Shown: positions 1 through 9,392, counted from the first letter of the stretch. The stretch is 64,000 nt of DNA from JAPOUP01 sp965199865 (GCA_965199865.1 CBDATU010000011.1:372001-436000); one strand, 5' to 3'. Notes: generated from the letters alone by a model not told the origin. Translations and numbers: made by a program.

Positions 1-963
1 GCCGACGGTGAAGATCTTGAAGGTCGAGCCGAGTTCATAGACCCCCTGCACCGCCCGATTGAACAGGGGGCTATCGGATTGACTGCCCTTCAGCAAGGGA
101 ACGGGCCGGTGGTTGGGGTCGAAATCCGGCAGGCTCGCCAGTGCGATGATCTCTCCGGAATTCGCATCCATCAGAATCGCCGCGGCGCCTTTTGCGTTCA
201 TTATCTCCATGCCGCCTTCGAGCACGAGCTCGACAGCAGCCTGCACTGTCAGGTCGAGGGACAGCTGTAGTGGTCGTCCCTGCTCTGCAGGGGCGCGAAG
301 AAATTCATCGAAAGCCCTTTCAACCCCCGCGATCCCGATTACCTCGGCGGCGTGAACCCCTTCGCGGCCAAATGAATAGCCGCCCAGAACGTGAGCGGCG
401 ATCCTCCCATTGGGGTAGAGACGCATCTCCCGTGGGCCGAACAGGAGTCCGGGCTCTCCGATATCATGTACCTGCTGGCGCTGTTCGGGGGACATCTTCC
501 TCTTGATCCAGACAAACTTGCGTGAACCGGTGAAGCGGTGGGTCAACCGCTCCGGATCAAGGTCGGGGAAGATTTTCACAAGCTCATGTGCGGCCCGAAC
601 CGGATCAACCATCAGCGGCGGCTTTGCGTAAAGGGAATACGTTACCAGATTTGTCGCGAGGATCCGTCCTCGACGGTCAACAATGTCGGCGCGCTGCGCG
701 ACGATCGGACTGGTGGAGATGGACGCACGTGGCTCTTCCGGGTCGGTGGCGGCCAGCAGGCCCATGCCTCCGCCGACGGTCATGAAGGCACAAAGGAACG
801 CAAAGACCAGAACCAGCAGCCTTCCTTCGGCGCGATGCCGCGCCCTGTCACTCATGTCCTCCATCTGCAGGCGAACTCTTTCACGTTCTATCGCATCTGG
901 AGTCTCACCTTCCTGGCGGGCTCGAAGTATTCCGGCCAGCGGACGCCATGCCGTATCGGTCAT
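1..963 (-). CDS. ftsI: FtsI / PBP3 peptidoglycan transpeptidase, N-terminal part (cut by window edge)
   Basis: Septal class B penicillin-binding protein, which cross-links peptidoglycan at the division site. Translating the minus strand from the ATG at 963 gives 321 residues open to the window edge. It shows a cytoplasmic N-terminus, one membrane segment at about residues 49-71, a dimerisation region (VDRRGRILATN around residue 95) and the catalytic SxxK motif STFK at residues 313-316, where the visible part stops. The start is preceded by AGGAGG, and its ATG overlaps the ftsL stop (ATGA), so the two are translationally coupled. The C-terminal transpeptidase domain lies outside the window. 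Confidence 0.95.
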   Translation of the reverse strand, partial: MTDTAWRPLAGILRARQEGETPDAIERERVRLQMEDMSDRARHRAEGRLLVLVFAFLCAFMTVGGGMGLLAATDPEEPRASISTSPIVAQRADIVDRRGRILATNLVTYSLYAKPPLMVDPVRAAHELVKIFPDLDPERLTHRFTGSRKFVWIKRKMSPEQRQQVHDIGEPGLLFGPREMRLYPNGRIAAHVLGGYSFGREGVHAAEVIGIAGVERAFDEFLRAPAEQGRPLQLSLDLTVQAAVELVLEGGMEIMNAKGAAAILMDANSGEIIALASLPDFDPNHRPVPLLKGSQSDSPLFNRAVQGVYELGSTFKIFTVG

Positions 964-1319
964 GGAAATTCCTCCTGAACAGGCACGGCCTCGGCAATCA
1001 GGTGGCCTGGGGCGAAGGTTTCGTGGTGCCGCGCTGGTGGGAAGGCGATCTGGTCGATATGCCCGAACTGTTCGGGAAGCAGCGGAAACAGCTGCAGCTG
1101 ATCGAAATTCAGGTTCGCGAGTTCCTGTAACCGGTCAGGTCGATTGAGATAGGCCCATTCGGCTCGCAATACGGCCCGGACCTCCGAAAGGCTGCGGATC
1201 TCCCTCTGCAGGCTCTCAAGCCGGTTGAGCTCGGCACGTGTCTTGGCGTTCTCCTGATAGGCCCAGAACGCGAGGCCAATCACACCGAGAACCGAGAATA
1301 TGTACAGAAACGGCCTCAA
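960..1319 (-). CDS. ftsL: Cell division protein FtsL
   Basis: Small bitopic divisome protein of 119 aa. It has one membrane segment at residues 4-20, followed by a coiled-coil-like stretch (about 22-60, rich in E, L and R) and a periplasmic tail. Family identity rests mainly on position between rsmH and ftsI plus this topology, because FtsL sequences are poorly conserved. It overlaps rsmH by 4 bases upstream and ftsI by 4 bases downstream, so all three are in one translationally coupled operon. Confidence 0.88.
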   Translation of the reverse strand: MRPFLYIFSVLGVIGLAFWAYQENAKTRAELNRLESLQREIRSLSEVRAVLRAEWAYLNRPDRLQELANLNFDQLQLFPLLPEQFGHIDQIAFPPARHHETFAPGHLIAEAVPVQEEFP

Positions 1320-2323
1320 GCTCCCGCTCCTCGCTTTGGCGGAATCGGCAGTCCGAGTGCAGTGCGGTCGCAGGGGCCCGCCTCGGCACAGGTGCGCACT
1401 CCAATCCGAAGCTTCGCGGATCGCGACCGACGGTTTTCGGCAAGCTCGCGATCATCTGGCCCAATGGGTCGGCGGGATTTCAGGTGGAAACGGGCCGTGA
1501 TTCCTTCCTGCTGGGGCGCATGGCGGCTGCCCTGACCGTCCAGGCCGCCTCGCTGCCGGAAGAAGCGCTTGACCAGTCGGTCCTCGATGGAATGGAAGGT
1601 CACGACAGCAAGGATGCCGCCTGGCTTCAGCGCCCGCTCCGCGGCTTCAAGTCCATCCACGATCTGCCCAAGCTCGTCGTTTACCGCGATTCTCAGGGCC
1701 TGGAAGGTACGGGTTGCAGGGTGTGACTGGCCAGGTCTGGCGCGGGGCAGGCAGCCCTGAACAATCGCTGCCAGTTCAAGTGTTCGGGTAATTGGCGACT
1801 GGGCCCTCCGATGAAGAATCCTGCCTGCGATGCGCCAGGCTGCACGTTCCTCGCCGTAGTAGTGAAGAATGTCAGCCAGTTCCGCGTCAGTGAGCTGATT
1901 GACCAGATCCGCCGCTGTAGGTCCCCCCCGGCCCATCCGCATGTCCAGGGGGCCGTCGGCGCTGAACGAGAAGCCTCGTTCCGCGTCGTCAAGCTGCATC
2001 GATGAGACGCCTAGATCAAGCGTGATGCCGTCAAGTAGGGTCTCCGTGTAGCGATCGAGACTGCCGAACACACCCTCGACAAGCTGCAGGCGATCACCGT
2101 AGTTCCAGGCCCATTCCGCCGCCAGTTCCAGGCCAACGGGGTCACGGTCGACGGCGATAACGCGCTGTGCACCGCCTTTGAGCAGCGCACGGGAGTAGCC
2201 GCCCGCACCGAATGTTCCGTCAAGCCAGATTCCAGATACCGGTGAGATTTCCGCCATCAGCGGTTGCAGCAGAACCGGTATGTGGGGGCTGTCGTTCCGG
2301 ATGGAGGCAGACACCGCCATCAT
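1316..2323 (-). CDS. rsmH: 16S rRNA m4C1402 methyltransferase RsmH (MraW)
   Basis: SAM-dependent N4-methyltransferase acting on C1402 of 16S rRNA. The 335-aa length is typical. The start MMAVSASIRNDSPHIPVLLQP carries the conserved HIPVLL element, then the SAM-binding glycine-rich LDGTFGAGGYS at about residues 34-44, and further on ITLDLGVSSMQLD and VTFHSIEDRLVKRFF, all hallmarks of the family. It lies directly after mraZ, with the mraZ stop one base before this ATG, in the conserved mraZ-rsmH-ftsL-ftsI order. Confidence 0.97.
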   Translation of the reverse strand: MMAVSASIRNDSPHIPVLLQPLMAEISPVSGIWLDGTFGAGGYSRALLKGGAQRVIAVDRDPVGLELAAEWAWNYGDRLQLVEGVFGSLDRYTETLLDGITLDLGVSSMQLDDAERGFSFSADGPLDMRMGRGGPTAADLVNQLTDAELADILHYYGEERAAWRIAGRILHRRAQSPITRTLELAAIVQGCLPRARPGQSHPATRTFQALRIAVNDELGQIVDGLEAAERALKPGGILAVVTFHSIEDRLVKRFFRQRGGLDGQGSRHAPQQEGITARFHLKSRRPIGPDDRELAENRRSRSAKLRIGVRTCAEAGPCDRTALGLPIPPKRGAGA

Positions 2324-2324
2324 C

Positions 2325-2849
2325 CTACGCTCCGCTCAGATGGCTGACCGAGACGCGTGGATTGAAGTTTGGAGGAAGGTTTTCCCGCCAGGCCTTTCGC
2401 TTGGTCTGCTTGTAGGCTTCATAGGTTCCGGGCTGCCAGATCTGGAAAGTCGTGCCGGTCGCCACGAACAGCGCCTCTTTGTCGAGGCTAAACCGCTTTC
2501 GAAGCCTGGGCGAAATGACAATGCGCCCCGTTTCATCAATTGTGGCGACATGCGAATAGGTGGAGTAGAGTTCCACCCTTGCTTCCGTTTCGGTCGTTTC
2601 GTCCTGAACGCGTATCCAGGAAACGATGTCATGGAAAAGGCTGATCGAGAGGCATTCCATGAAGTCGCGGCGTAGGGAAACGGGGTTGTCGGGGTGATCG
2701 TCACCGAAAACTATGGCGAATTGTGGATTCCTGTCAGAAGACCACTCTGGGTCGCCCCTTTCCAGAACACGCCGGAATTCAGCCGGAACGGAGACCCGGC
2801 CCTTGCCATCGACCTTCTGGAGGAACTGACCTGCGAACCACTGAGCCAA
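2325..2849 (-). CDS. mraZ: Transcriptional regulator MraZ
   Basis: DNA-binding regulator of the division and cell-wall cluster. At 174 aa it has two SpoVT/AbrB-like half-domains: VDGKGRVSVPAEFR at about 13-26 and IDETGRIVISPRLRKRF around 104-120. The likely start is a TTG at 2849 giving MAQWFAGQFLQ, where the conserved MraZ N-terminus begins; no ATG is in frame nearby. It is first gene of the cluster and may autoregulate the promoter region at about 3120-3175. Confidence 0.93.
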   Translation of the reverse strand: MAQWFAGQFLQKVDGKGRVSVPAEFRRVLERGDPEWSSDRNPQFAIVFGDDHPDNPVSLRRDFMECLSISLFHDIVSWIRVQDETTETEARVELYSTYSHVATIDETGRIVISPRLRKRFSLDKEALFVATGTTFQIWQPGTYEAYKQTKRKAWRENLPPNFNPRVSVSHLSGA

Positions 2850-3121
2850 TGTTCCGTCGACTCCTTCGCCGCGTCCCCCTCACTGATCGCACGGCCGCTA
2901 ATGGAAACGGCGGGCTGGGTGCTGCCAACTCCCAAACCCGCCGCCCTGCCCAATTTACCGGGCTGTCCAGCCGAGCATGCCGCTTGGGGGATGCCTGCAT
3001 GCGCACCGGATTTCTTCGGTCGATGAAGGCGGAGCCTGTGTGATGCCAAGCGTCGCCTGTATGAAACCTGCATCGCGGAGGGAGGTGAATGTTCTGCTCG
3101 TTGCTCTTTCCGCCTTCATCA

Positions 3122-3173
3122 TGGGGTATCACTAATATGGGATTTCATCCCTGTCAACGGGATTAGATGGGAA
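3122..3173 (-). promoter_or_regulatory. Candidate mraZ operon promoter with MraZ-box-like repeats
   Basis: A perfect TTGACA -35 hexamer lies on the minus strand at 3152-3157. With a 17-base spacer the -10 would be the weak TAGTGA at 3129-3134. Around it the plus strand carries TGGGGT (3122), TGGGAT (3138), CGGGAT (3158) and TGGGAA (3168). The last two are exactly 10 bases apart, the period described for MraZ operators (TGGGN boxes with 5-base spacers). The boxes lie on the strand opposite to mraZ, which weakens the case. This is inference from motif and position; the leader to mraZ would be about 270 bases. Confidence 0.4.
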
Positions 3174-3528
3174 AGATAGCATAAATTTAGCTTCGCGATC
3201 GCCAATCCGTGATTGCGGCTGAAAGAAAACACACTAAATTATAGGTTTATCAAAACAAACCACAATATATGCTATCCGCTTCTGGAAATTGGCAGGCAAA
3301 ATTTTTCCAAAAAAATGCTCGAAGCCCTGCCAATGCTCCGCATTTCTGGTGATTCTATGGCGAATCATCGCATATTTTGATCGAAATTCCGAGCTCAGGT
3401 GGATGTGATTCGAATCACATGGCCTCCAGCCGCCGTCTGGTCGACTGTGCCCATGATTTCCCATATCGATCCATCACTGGCTTGCGGTCGGAGAAGGGAG
3501 ATCGCCTGGCGAGTGTCTGGCCCGCCGA
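3174..3528. other. AT-rich intergenic stretch
   Basis: From the mraZ promoter region to the end of apbC the sequence is markedly richer in A and T than its surroundings (for example around 3230-3330). I see no gene, RNA or repeat in it. The open frames there have no recognisable product. Confidence 0.5.
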
Positions 3529-4608
3529 TCAGGCCATGCCGTCCGCCACCAGACGCGCCGCCAGCGCACGGTAAGCCTCGGAGACCGGCCCATCCCCAGC
3601 TGCGACAGGAACGCCACTGTCACCGGCCACGCGGACCTCGAAGGCAAGTGGAAGCTCTCCAAGAAACGGCACACCGAGTCTCCTGGCTTCGGATTGAACC
3701 CCTCCATGGCCGAAGATGTGCGCTTCATTCCCGCAATTGGGACAGACATATGTGGACATGTTCTCGATAAGCCCAAGCACCGATGCGGAAAGCCTGCCGA
3801 ACATATCGATCGCCTTTCTCGCGTCGAGCAGTGCCACGTCCTGTGGTGTTGACACGACCAATGCACCAGTAAGCGCCGTGCGCTGGCATAGCGTTAGCTG
3901 CACATCGCCGGTGCCGGGTGGCAGGTCAATGATGAGAATGTCAAGCCGACCCCATCTTACCTGTCCGAGCATCTGCTGGAGGGCTCCCATAAGCATTGGG
4001 CCGCGCCAGATCACCGCCTGTCCGGGATCCACCATCAGACCGATCGACATCATTGTGACCCCATGCGCGATGACGGGAATGATCGCCTTTCCATCGGGCG
4101 ATCCAGGGCGCTGGCTGACGCCCATCATTTTCGGCAGGGAAGGACCATGGATATCGGCATCAAGGAGCCCCACCCGTCGTCCCTGTCTGGCAAGCGCGAC
4201 TGCCAGGTTTGATGCGACGGTCGACTTCCCGACCCCACCCTTTCCCGATGCCACGGCAACGATCCGGTCGACGCCGCTGATTTTCATCGGTCTGTCCTGA
4301 GGTTCGGGATGGCGGCCGATCCGAAGATTCGGTGGTCTGGTTTCCTTCCGTTCCGCGGCGGAGCCATGTGCGGTCAGCACCGCGGCCACCTGGGTAACAC
4401 CTGGGAGTTCGCCCACTTTCCGTTCCGCCTCCGCCCGTGCGGTTTCCAGTTCCCTGGCGGCGGCGGGACTTTCCGCCTCAATGACGAACCGGACCTGACC
4501 ACGCTCAAGGCTCAGAGCCCTAACGAGGTCGGCGCTGACCAGATTGCCACCACCCGGTAGTCTTACGGTGGAAAGCAGCTGTCGGATCCGTTCGAGTTCA
4601 TTGATCAT
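3529..4608 (-). CDS. apbC: Iron-sulfur cluster carrier protein ApbC/Mrp (P-loop NTPase)
   Basis: Cytoplasmic Mrp/NBP35-type ATPase that carries and transfers Fe-S clusters. At 359 aa it has an N-terminal DUF59/MIP18-like domain (about 1-80), then a linker, then the deviant Walker A GKGGVGKST at 122-130 and LLDADIHGPS shortly after. Further on come LIIDLPPGTGD and the cluster-binding CxxC (YVCPNCG) in the last third. Divergent from the DUF1127 gene; no close operon partner. Confidence 0.95.
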   Translation of the reverse strand: MINELERIRQLLSTVRLPGGGNLVSADLVRALSLERGQVRFVIEAESPAAARELETARAEAERKVGELPGVTQVAAVLTAHGSAAERKETRPPNLRIGRHPEPQDRPMKISGVDRIVAVASGKGGVGKSTVASNLAVALARQGRRVGLLDADIHGPSLPKMMGVSQRPGSPDGKAIIPVIAHGVTMMSIGLMVDPGQAVIWRGPMLMGALQQMLGQVRWGRLDILIIDLPPGTGDVQLTLCQRTALTGALVVSTPQDVALLDARKAIDMFGRLSASVLGLIENMSTYVCPNCGNEAHIFGHGGVQSEARRLGVPFLGELPLAFEVRVAGDSGVPVAAGDGPVSEAYRALAARLVADGMA

Positions 4609-4828
4609 CCGGGCACTCCGTGACAGGCGCTAGAGTTCGGGGTCGGGATAATGCCAGATTCCCTGTGACCATCGGGACAGGCATGCTCTTGCGGGAACAT
4701 ATGCATTTTCTGCATAGCGGCAATTCCGAACTGGTTATTGTGCGTTTGCAGCATCCGACTATTTTCATCTCGGAAGCGGCCATGTGGGCACAGTAGGCCG
4801 CACGACAGCAGATTGGTGAGTAACCGAC

Positions 4829-5044
4829 ATGGCATTTATCGACGACATCCGCGGATTTGAAGCTGGCCTCATGCGGCGCATGCGCATGTCTCTGGAACAG
4901 GCGCGTCAACGCTCCAGGAAGCGCCGTGAATTCAACCGTACCTATACCGAGCTGTCCAGGCTTACCGAGCGTGAACTTAACGATCTTGGCATCGCACGCG
5001 GCGACATCGCCAAAGTTGCGCGCGCCGCTACTGGCGCTGAATGA
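4829..5044 (+). CDS. DUF1127 domain small protein
   Basis: A 71-aa basic protein. The C-terminal half LTERELNDLGIARGDIAKVAR matches the DUF1127 (YjiS-like) pattern, common in alphaproteobacteria; several small relatives bind RNA or sRNAs, but the role here is unknown. The N-terminal half is arginine-rich (RMRMSLEQARQRSRKRREF). The start ATG follows GGTGAG at about 9 bases. It stands alone, divergent from apbC and convergent with uvrD, followed by a cluster of hairpins. Confidence 0.85.
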   Translation: MAFIDDIRGFEAGLMRRMRMSLEQARQRSRKRREFNRTYTELSRLTERELNDLGIARGDIAKVARAATGAE

Positions 5045-5054
5045 CGGTTTCCGG

Positions 5055-5098
5055 CCCAGTCATCCGCCCGTTCCTCCCTGGGGCATCTGATGACTGGG
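5055..5098. repeat. Inverted repeat downstream of the DUF1127 gene
   Basis: Perfect 10-bp arms CCCAGTCATC (5055-5064) and GATGACTGGG (5089-5098) with a 24-base loop. It starts 11 bases after the DUF1127 stop. It lacks a T run, so it is a hairpin of unproven terminator function. Confidence 0.6.
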
Positions 5099-5104
5099 TC
5101 AATC

Positions 5105-5139
5105 GCGGCGGCGCCACTCCTCCTCCCGGGCGCCGCCGC
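5105..5139. terminator. GC hairpin, possible terminator
   Basis: Arms GCGGCGGCGCC (5105-5115) and GGCGCCGCCGC (5129-5139), 11 bp perfect, 13-base loop, followed by ATTTCC on the plus strand. It sits between convergent genes and could end DUF1127 transcription, though the T run is short. Confidence 0.5.
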
Positions 5140-5148
5140 ATTTCCCCA

Positions 5149-5179
5149 ACATTCCCGCTTCGGGTGGAAGCGGGAATGT
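5149..5179. terminator. Hairpin between convergent genes, possible uvrD terminator
   Basis: Perfect 12-bp arms ACATTCCCGCTT (5149-5160) and AAGCGGGAATGT (5168-5179) with a 7-base loop, 12 bases after the uvrD stop on the minus strand. No clear T tract follows on either strand, so termination is inferred from position and strength. Confidence 0.5.
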
Positions 5180-5190
5180 GCTACGGTAGG

Positions 5191-7557
5191 TCAGGCTGAA
5201 AGGTCACCGGCGCGTTCCGCAGGCACGACAAACCGGGCGACGACTTTCTTGCTACCTGCCTTCTCGAACTCAATGTCGAGCTTCTCACCCGTTATGTCCG
5301 TCACATGACCATAGCCGAACTTTTCGTGAAACACCCGGTCGCCGAGTGTAAACACCGAATTCGCCTCAAGATCGACGGCAATTCGTCCGGTCTGCCCCGT
5401 CCTGGGCGCCATGCGGCTGTTCTTGCGTGCCTGCAGCCGCTTCCAGCCGGGTGAGTTGTAGACGTCGGCTCTGGCCGCCCGCTCCTCAATGATCCCGGTT
5501 CCGGATGAGCCAAACCGATTGCCTCCGTTGCCATAGCGCCCTGGCGGCGCCAGGACGTCGACATGATCTTCAGGCAGTTCGTCAATAAAACGGGACGGCA
5601 GCGTTGCCTGCCATTGACCGTAGACCATCCGATTCCCGGCAAAGCTGATGGTGCAGAGTTCCTCGGCGCGCGTAATGCCGACATATGCGAGCCGCCGTTC
5701 CTCCTCAAGGCCCTTCAGCCCATTCTCATCCATTGAGAGCTGGTGCGGAAACAGTCCATCTTCCCAGCCGGGAAGGAAAACCACCGGAAACTCCAGCCCC
5801 TTGGCGGCATGAAGTGTCATGATCGACACTTTTGATCCGGAACTTTCGGACTCGTTGTCCATGACAAGAGCGACATGTTCCAGAAAGCCCTGCAGATTCT
5901 CGAACTGCTCCATGGCCTTGACGAGTTCCTTGAGGTTTTCGACGCGTCCAGGCGCATCTGGGGTCTTGGCCAGGTTCCACATCTCGGCATAACCCGAGTC
6001 CTCAAGAATTTCCTGAGCCAGTTCGATATGGCTGCAGGAAGGGTTCAGCGCCATCTGGTGCCAGCGGTCGAAATTTTCGACCAGGGCGATGACCGCACTT
6101 CCGGCTTTCCGGGTCAGTTTGCCCGCGTAAGCCACGTTCCGGGCACCTTCCAGAAGCGACACCCCGCTGGTCCTTGCCGCAAGCTGGATGGTCTGCTGCG
6201 CCTTGTCGCCAACGCCCCGTTTGGGGGTGTTGATGATGCGCTCAAACGCCAGGTCGTCGGCGTGCGAGCAGGCAATGCGGAAATAGGCCAGCGCATCGCG
6301 AATCTCCATCCGCTCATAGAAGCGGGGTCCACCAATGACGCGGTATGGCAGCCCGATGGTGAGGAAGCGATCCTCGAATGCACGCATCTGGCGTGTGGCG
6401 CGTACGAGAATCGCGATTTCATCAAGGTCGAAGGGTCGCGTTCCCCTTGTGGCGCTCTGCATCGCCTCGATTTCCTCACCGATCCAGCGGGCTTCGTCCT
6501 CGCCCTCCCATAGACTCGCCAGACGTACCTTTTCGCCTTCCCCGAGTTCGGTAAAGAGTGTCTTTCCCAATCGGCCGGTATTCGCGGCGATCAATCCGGA
6601 CGCGACTGCCAGGATGTGTGGTGTCGACCTGTAATTCTGTTCAAGCCTAATCACCCTTGCGCCTGGGAAATCCCTTTCGAAGCGCAGGATGTTGCCCACT
6701 TCCGCTCCCCGCCAGCCATAGATCGACTGGTCATCGTCACCAACGCAGCAGATGTTCCTGTGGTCGCCCGCCAGAAGCCGCAGCCATAGATACTGTGCGA
6801 TGTTGGTGTCCTGGTATTCATCCACGAGGATATAGCGGAACCGGCGCTGATACTTCTCCAGCACATCGCCATGTTCCTGCAGAATCGCCAGCATGTGCAG
6901 CAGCAGATCACCGAAGTCCACCGAGTTCAGCGCTTTCAGCCGTTCCTGATAAAGGCCGTAGAGTTCAACTCCGCGATGGTTGAACGAATCGCTCTCCGCC
7001 ACCGGCACTTTCGCCGGTGTCAATGCACGGTTCTTCCAGCCATCGATGAGATGCGCGAGCAGCCGCGGATTCCAGCGTTTCTGGTCGATGTTCTCCGCGA
7101 TTATGATCTGCTTCATGAGCCTTGTCTGGTCATCGGCATCAAGAATGCTGAAATTTGACTTCAGCCCCACGATTTCGGCATGCCGTCGCAGCAGTTTGGC
7201 GCAGATTGAATGGAAAGTCCCGAGCCAGGGCATTCCCTCGACCGTCATACCGAGCAGCTGCTGCACCCGGTCCTTCATCTCGCGTGCCGCCTTGTTGGTA
7301 AAGGTGACGGCGAGTATGTCGTTTGGTCGTGCGGTGCCGGTGTGCAGAAGGTGCGCGATGCGGGATGTCAGCGCCTTTGTTTTTCCGGTGCCCGCACCCG
7401 CCAGCATGAGCACAGGCCCTTCCAGCGCTTCTACCGCCTCGCGCTGCGCAGGGTTGAGGCCATCCAGATAGGGGACGGCACGCAGGGCCATCGCCCGGGA
7501 TGACAGTGACTGTGCCGATGCAGGGCCGGTGGCTTCGGTTTCTTCAGGATTGCTCAT
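5191..7557 (-). CDS. uvrD: ATP-dependent DNA helicase UvrD/PcrA (SF1)
   Basis: 3'-5' SF1 DNA helicase for repair and replication restart. From the ATG at 7557 it is 788 aa. Walker A is GAGTGKT at 54-60, followed by TFTNKAAREMKDR, the Walker B-like LVDEYQDTN, GDDDQSIYGWRGA, and VSIMTLHAAKGLEFPVVF and RRLAYVGITRA (motifs V and VI). The frame stays open up to 7731, but the conserved part begins well after MSNPEETEATG, so the shorter start is preferred. A Tudor-like C-terminal segment (about the last 50 residues, FTLGDRVFHEKFGYG) is typical of PcrA/UvrD. Confidence 0.95.
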   Translation of the reverse strand: MSNPEETEATGPASAQSLSSRAMALRAVPYLDGLNPAQREAVEALEGPVLMLAGAGTGKTKALTSRIAHLLHTGTARPNDILAVTFTNKAAREMKDRVQQLLGMTVEGMPWLGTFHSICAKLLRRHAEIVGLKSNFSILDADDQTRLMKQIIIAENIDQKRWNPRLLAHLIDGWKNRALTPAKVPVAESDSFNHRGVELYGLYQERLKALNSVDFGDLLLHMLAILQEHGDVLEKYQRRFRYILVDEYQDTNIAQYLWLRLLAGDHRNICCVGDDDQSIYGWRGAEVGNILRFERDFPGARVIRLEQNYRSTPHILAVASGLIAANTGRLGKTLFTELGEGEKVRLASLWEGEDEARWIGEEIEAMQSATRGTRPFDLDEIAILVRATRQMRAFEDRFLTIGLPYRVIGGPRFYERMEIRDALAYFRIACSHADDLAFERIINTPKRGVGDKAQQTIQLAARTSGVSLLEGARNVAYAGKLTRKAGSAVIALVENFDRWHQMALNPSCSHIELAQEILEDSGYAEMWNLAKTPDAPGRVENLKELVKAMEQFENLQGFLEHVALVMDNESESSGSKVSIMTLHAAKGLEFPVVFLPGWEDGLFPHQLSMDENGLKGLEEERRLAYVGITRAEELCTISFAGNRMVYGQWQATLPSRFIDELPEDHVDVLAPPGRYGNGGNRFGSSGTGIIEERAARADVYNSPGWKRLQARKNSRMAPRTGQTGRIAVDLEANSVFTLGDRVFHEKFGYGHVTDITGEKLDIEFEKAGSKKVVARFVVPAERAGDLSA

Positions 7558-7808
7558 TTGCCCGTTACTATCAGAAGTTCTGTTGGAATCAAGGCGCTGT
7601 TGCCTTAATGTTCCCGCATGGCGGTGCATTGTCCTGCCGTGGCGCGAAATGGCGACGCATAACGTCCTGCATCCAGGATCAGCCAGTGGCCATGGTAAGC
7701 CCGTAACCTCCCATAATGTTGGTACTGGCATCGTCGATCCGATGTTGCCCTCAGGAATTTCCGCGCCGGACCATTGCGTTTCCGATCCATGTCCTTAGGA
7801 AAGCTCGA

Positions 7809-8960
7809 ATGAACCTTCACCGTTCCCATCCCGCGATTTCGGACCTTGCGGCACGTGCGCGGCATCGCGTTCCGCGCTTTGTGTGGGACTATCTTGACAG
7901 CGGAACCGGTACGGAGGCGGCCTTGCGCCGGTGCCGTCGTAAACTCGATGAAATCCTGTTCAATCCAGCGATTCTGGCGGGAGAAAAGGAAGTGGATTTG
8001 TCGCGGCGCTTACTTGGGCGCAACCATCCCCTGCCTTTTGGTATCGCTCCTGTGGGAATGTCGGGACTCGTATGGCCGGATGCCGAACGCATTCTCGCCC
8101 GCCTTGGGCGTGAAGAGGAAATTCCGTTCACGCTGTCCACCGTGGCTGCGCAGACGCCGGAGGCAGTTGGCCCCCATGTCGGATCAGACGCCTGGTGCCA
8201 GCTTTATTCTCCCCGTGACCTGGAAATCCGCAAGGACTTTCTGAAGCGGTTCAGGGATGCGGGATTCCGTGCGCTTGCGCTTACGGCCGACGTTCCAGTC
8301 ACAAGTCGTAGGGAACGCCAGCGGCGCGGTGGCATGAGCACGCCACCACAGCTGACCCCTCGCATACTTGGCCAAATGGCTCTTCGCCCCGCCTGGACAC
8401 TTGCCACGCTAAGGGAAGGCATTCCCCGGCTCAGAACCATCGAGAAATATACTGGCGATCGGGGCGTCATGTCATCCACCAGGCATATCGGCCATCTGAT
8501 CCGCACATCGCCTGACTGGGAATACCTGAAATGGCTCCGCGACCACTGGGACGGACCGCTGATGGTCAAGGGAGTTCTTGTTGCGGAGGATGCGATTCGA
8601 CTGAAGGAATCGGGGGTGGATGCCGTGTGGGTTTCGAACCATGCGGGACGGCAGTTTGACGCCGCGCCTGCGCCGATCGAGGTGCTCCCGGACATTCGGG
8701 CGGCGGTCGGCCCGGACTATCCGCTGATCTTTGACAGTGGAGTCGCAAGCGGACTCGACATCCTCCGGGCGCTTGCGCTGGGGGCGGATTTCGTGATGCT
8801 GGGGCGGGCGTTTCATTATGGCCTGGCAGCATTTGGCGCACGCGGCGCCGCACATGTGGTTCACATTCTTCGCGAGGATCTTGTGTCCAATCTTGGCCAG
8901 CTGGGGCTTGATGGATATGACGGTCTCTCCGAGCGTCTTCGCATTCCCACCCGCGATTGA
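7809..8960 (+). CDS. FMN-dependent alpha-hydroxyacid dehydrogenase/oxidase (LldD family)
   Basis: TIM-barrel flavoprotein oxidising L-2-hydroxyacids (lactate, mandelate or glycolate-like) to 2-oxoacids. From ATG 7809 (AGGA at 7797-7800) it is 383 aa. Visible are PLPFGIAPVGMSGLVWPD in the N-terminal FMN site, TADVPVTSRRERQRR, MVKGVLVAEDA with the catalytic-region lysine, and the active-site signature SNHAGRQ at about 276-282. It ends with FDSGVASGLDILRALALGADFVMLGR for phosphate binding. The exact substrate cannot be read from sequence. Divergent from uvrD. Confidence 0.9.
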   Translation: MNLHRSHPAISDLAARARHRVPRFVWDYLDSGTGTEAALRRCRRKLDEILFNPAILAGEKEVDLSRRLLGRNHPLPFGIAPVGMSGLVWPDAERILARLGREEEIPFTLSTVAAQTPEAVGPHVGSDAWCQLYSPRDLEIRKDFLKRFRDAGFRALALTADVPVTSRRERQRRGGMSTPPQLTPRILGQMALRPAWTLATLREGIPRLRTIEKYTGDRGVMSSTRHIGHLIRTSPDWEYLKWLRDHWDGPLMVKGVLVAEDAIRLKESGVDAVWVSNHAGRQFDAAPAPIEVLPDIRAAVGPDYPLIFDSGVASGLDILRALALGADFVMLGRAFHYGLAAFGARGAAHVVHILREDLVSNLGQLGLDGYDGLSERLRIPTRD

Positions 8961-9392
8961 TCACTCCCGCGGCCGATTCTTCCAGCGAGGACGCGAACCG
9001 CTCTTCTGCTGGAGCCATTCACCAGGGCCATCACCCGTGAAATGAACTACTCCGTTCTCCACGTGTTTCTGCCAGCCTTATGGGAAACATGGCGGTTGCC
9101 ACCATGCTGCATGTCTGAATGTGGCATATCGATACATCCTTCACCGCAGCGCATCCCCTTCGGGAGGCGGATTGTCGGCATTCCATAAAGCCCGGAGCGG
9201 GCTGCATCGCCGCTCGTGGGTGGACGCACCTGAAGACATTCTCCCAGCTCCGTCTTTCGCTGCCTATCTAACTGCATTTGCGGGAAACTCCATGGAATGC
9301 CGGAAAGGGAAACGAAGGGATCCGAAGGTTATGGTCCAATCTATTCGCTTTACCCTGATGTCGGAACTCCCTAATTCTCGGAGCCAGCCTTC
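8961..9392. other. Intergenic region upstream of pyc, nothing recognised
   Basis: About 430 bases between the hydroxyacid dehydrogenase and pyruvate carboxylase. No open frame has a recognisable product and I see no RNA gene. It presumably holds the pyc promoter and leader. Confidence 0.4.
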
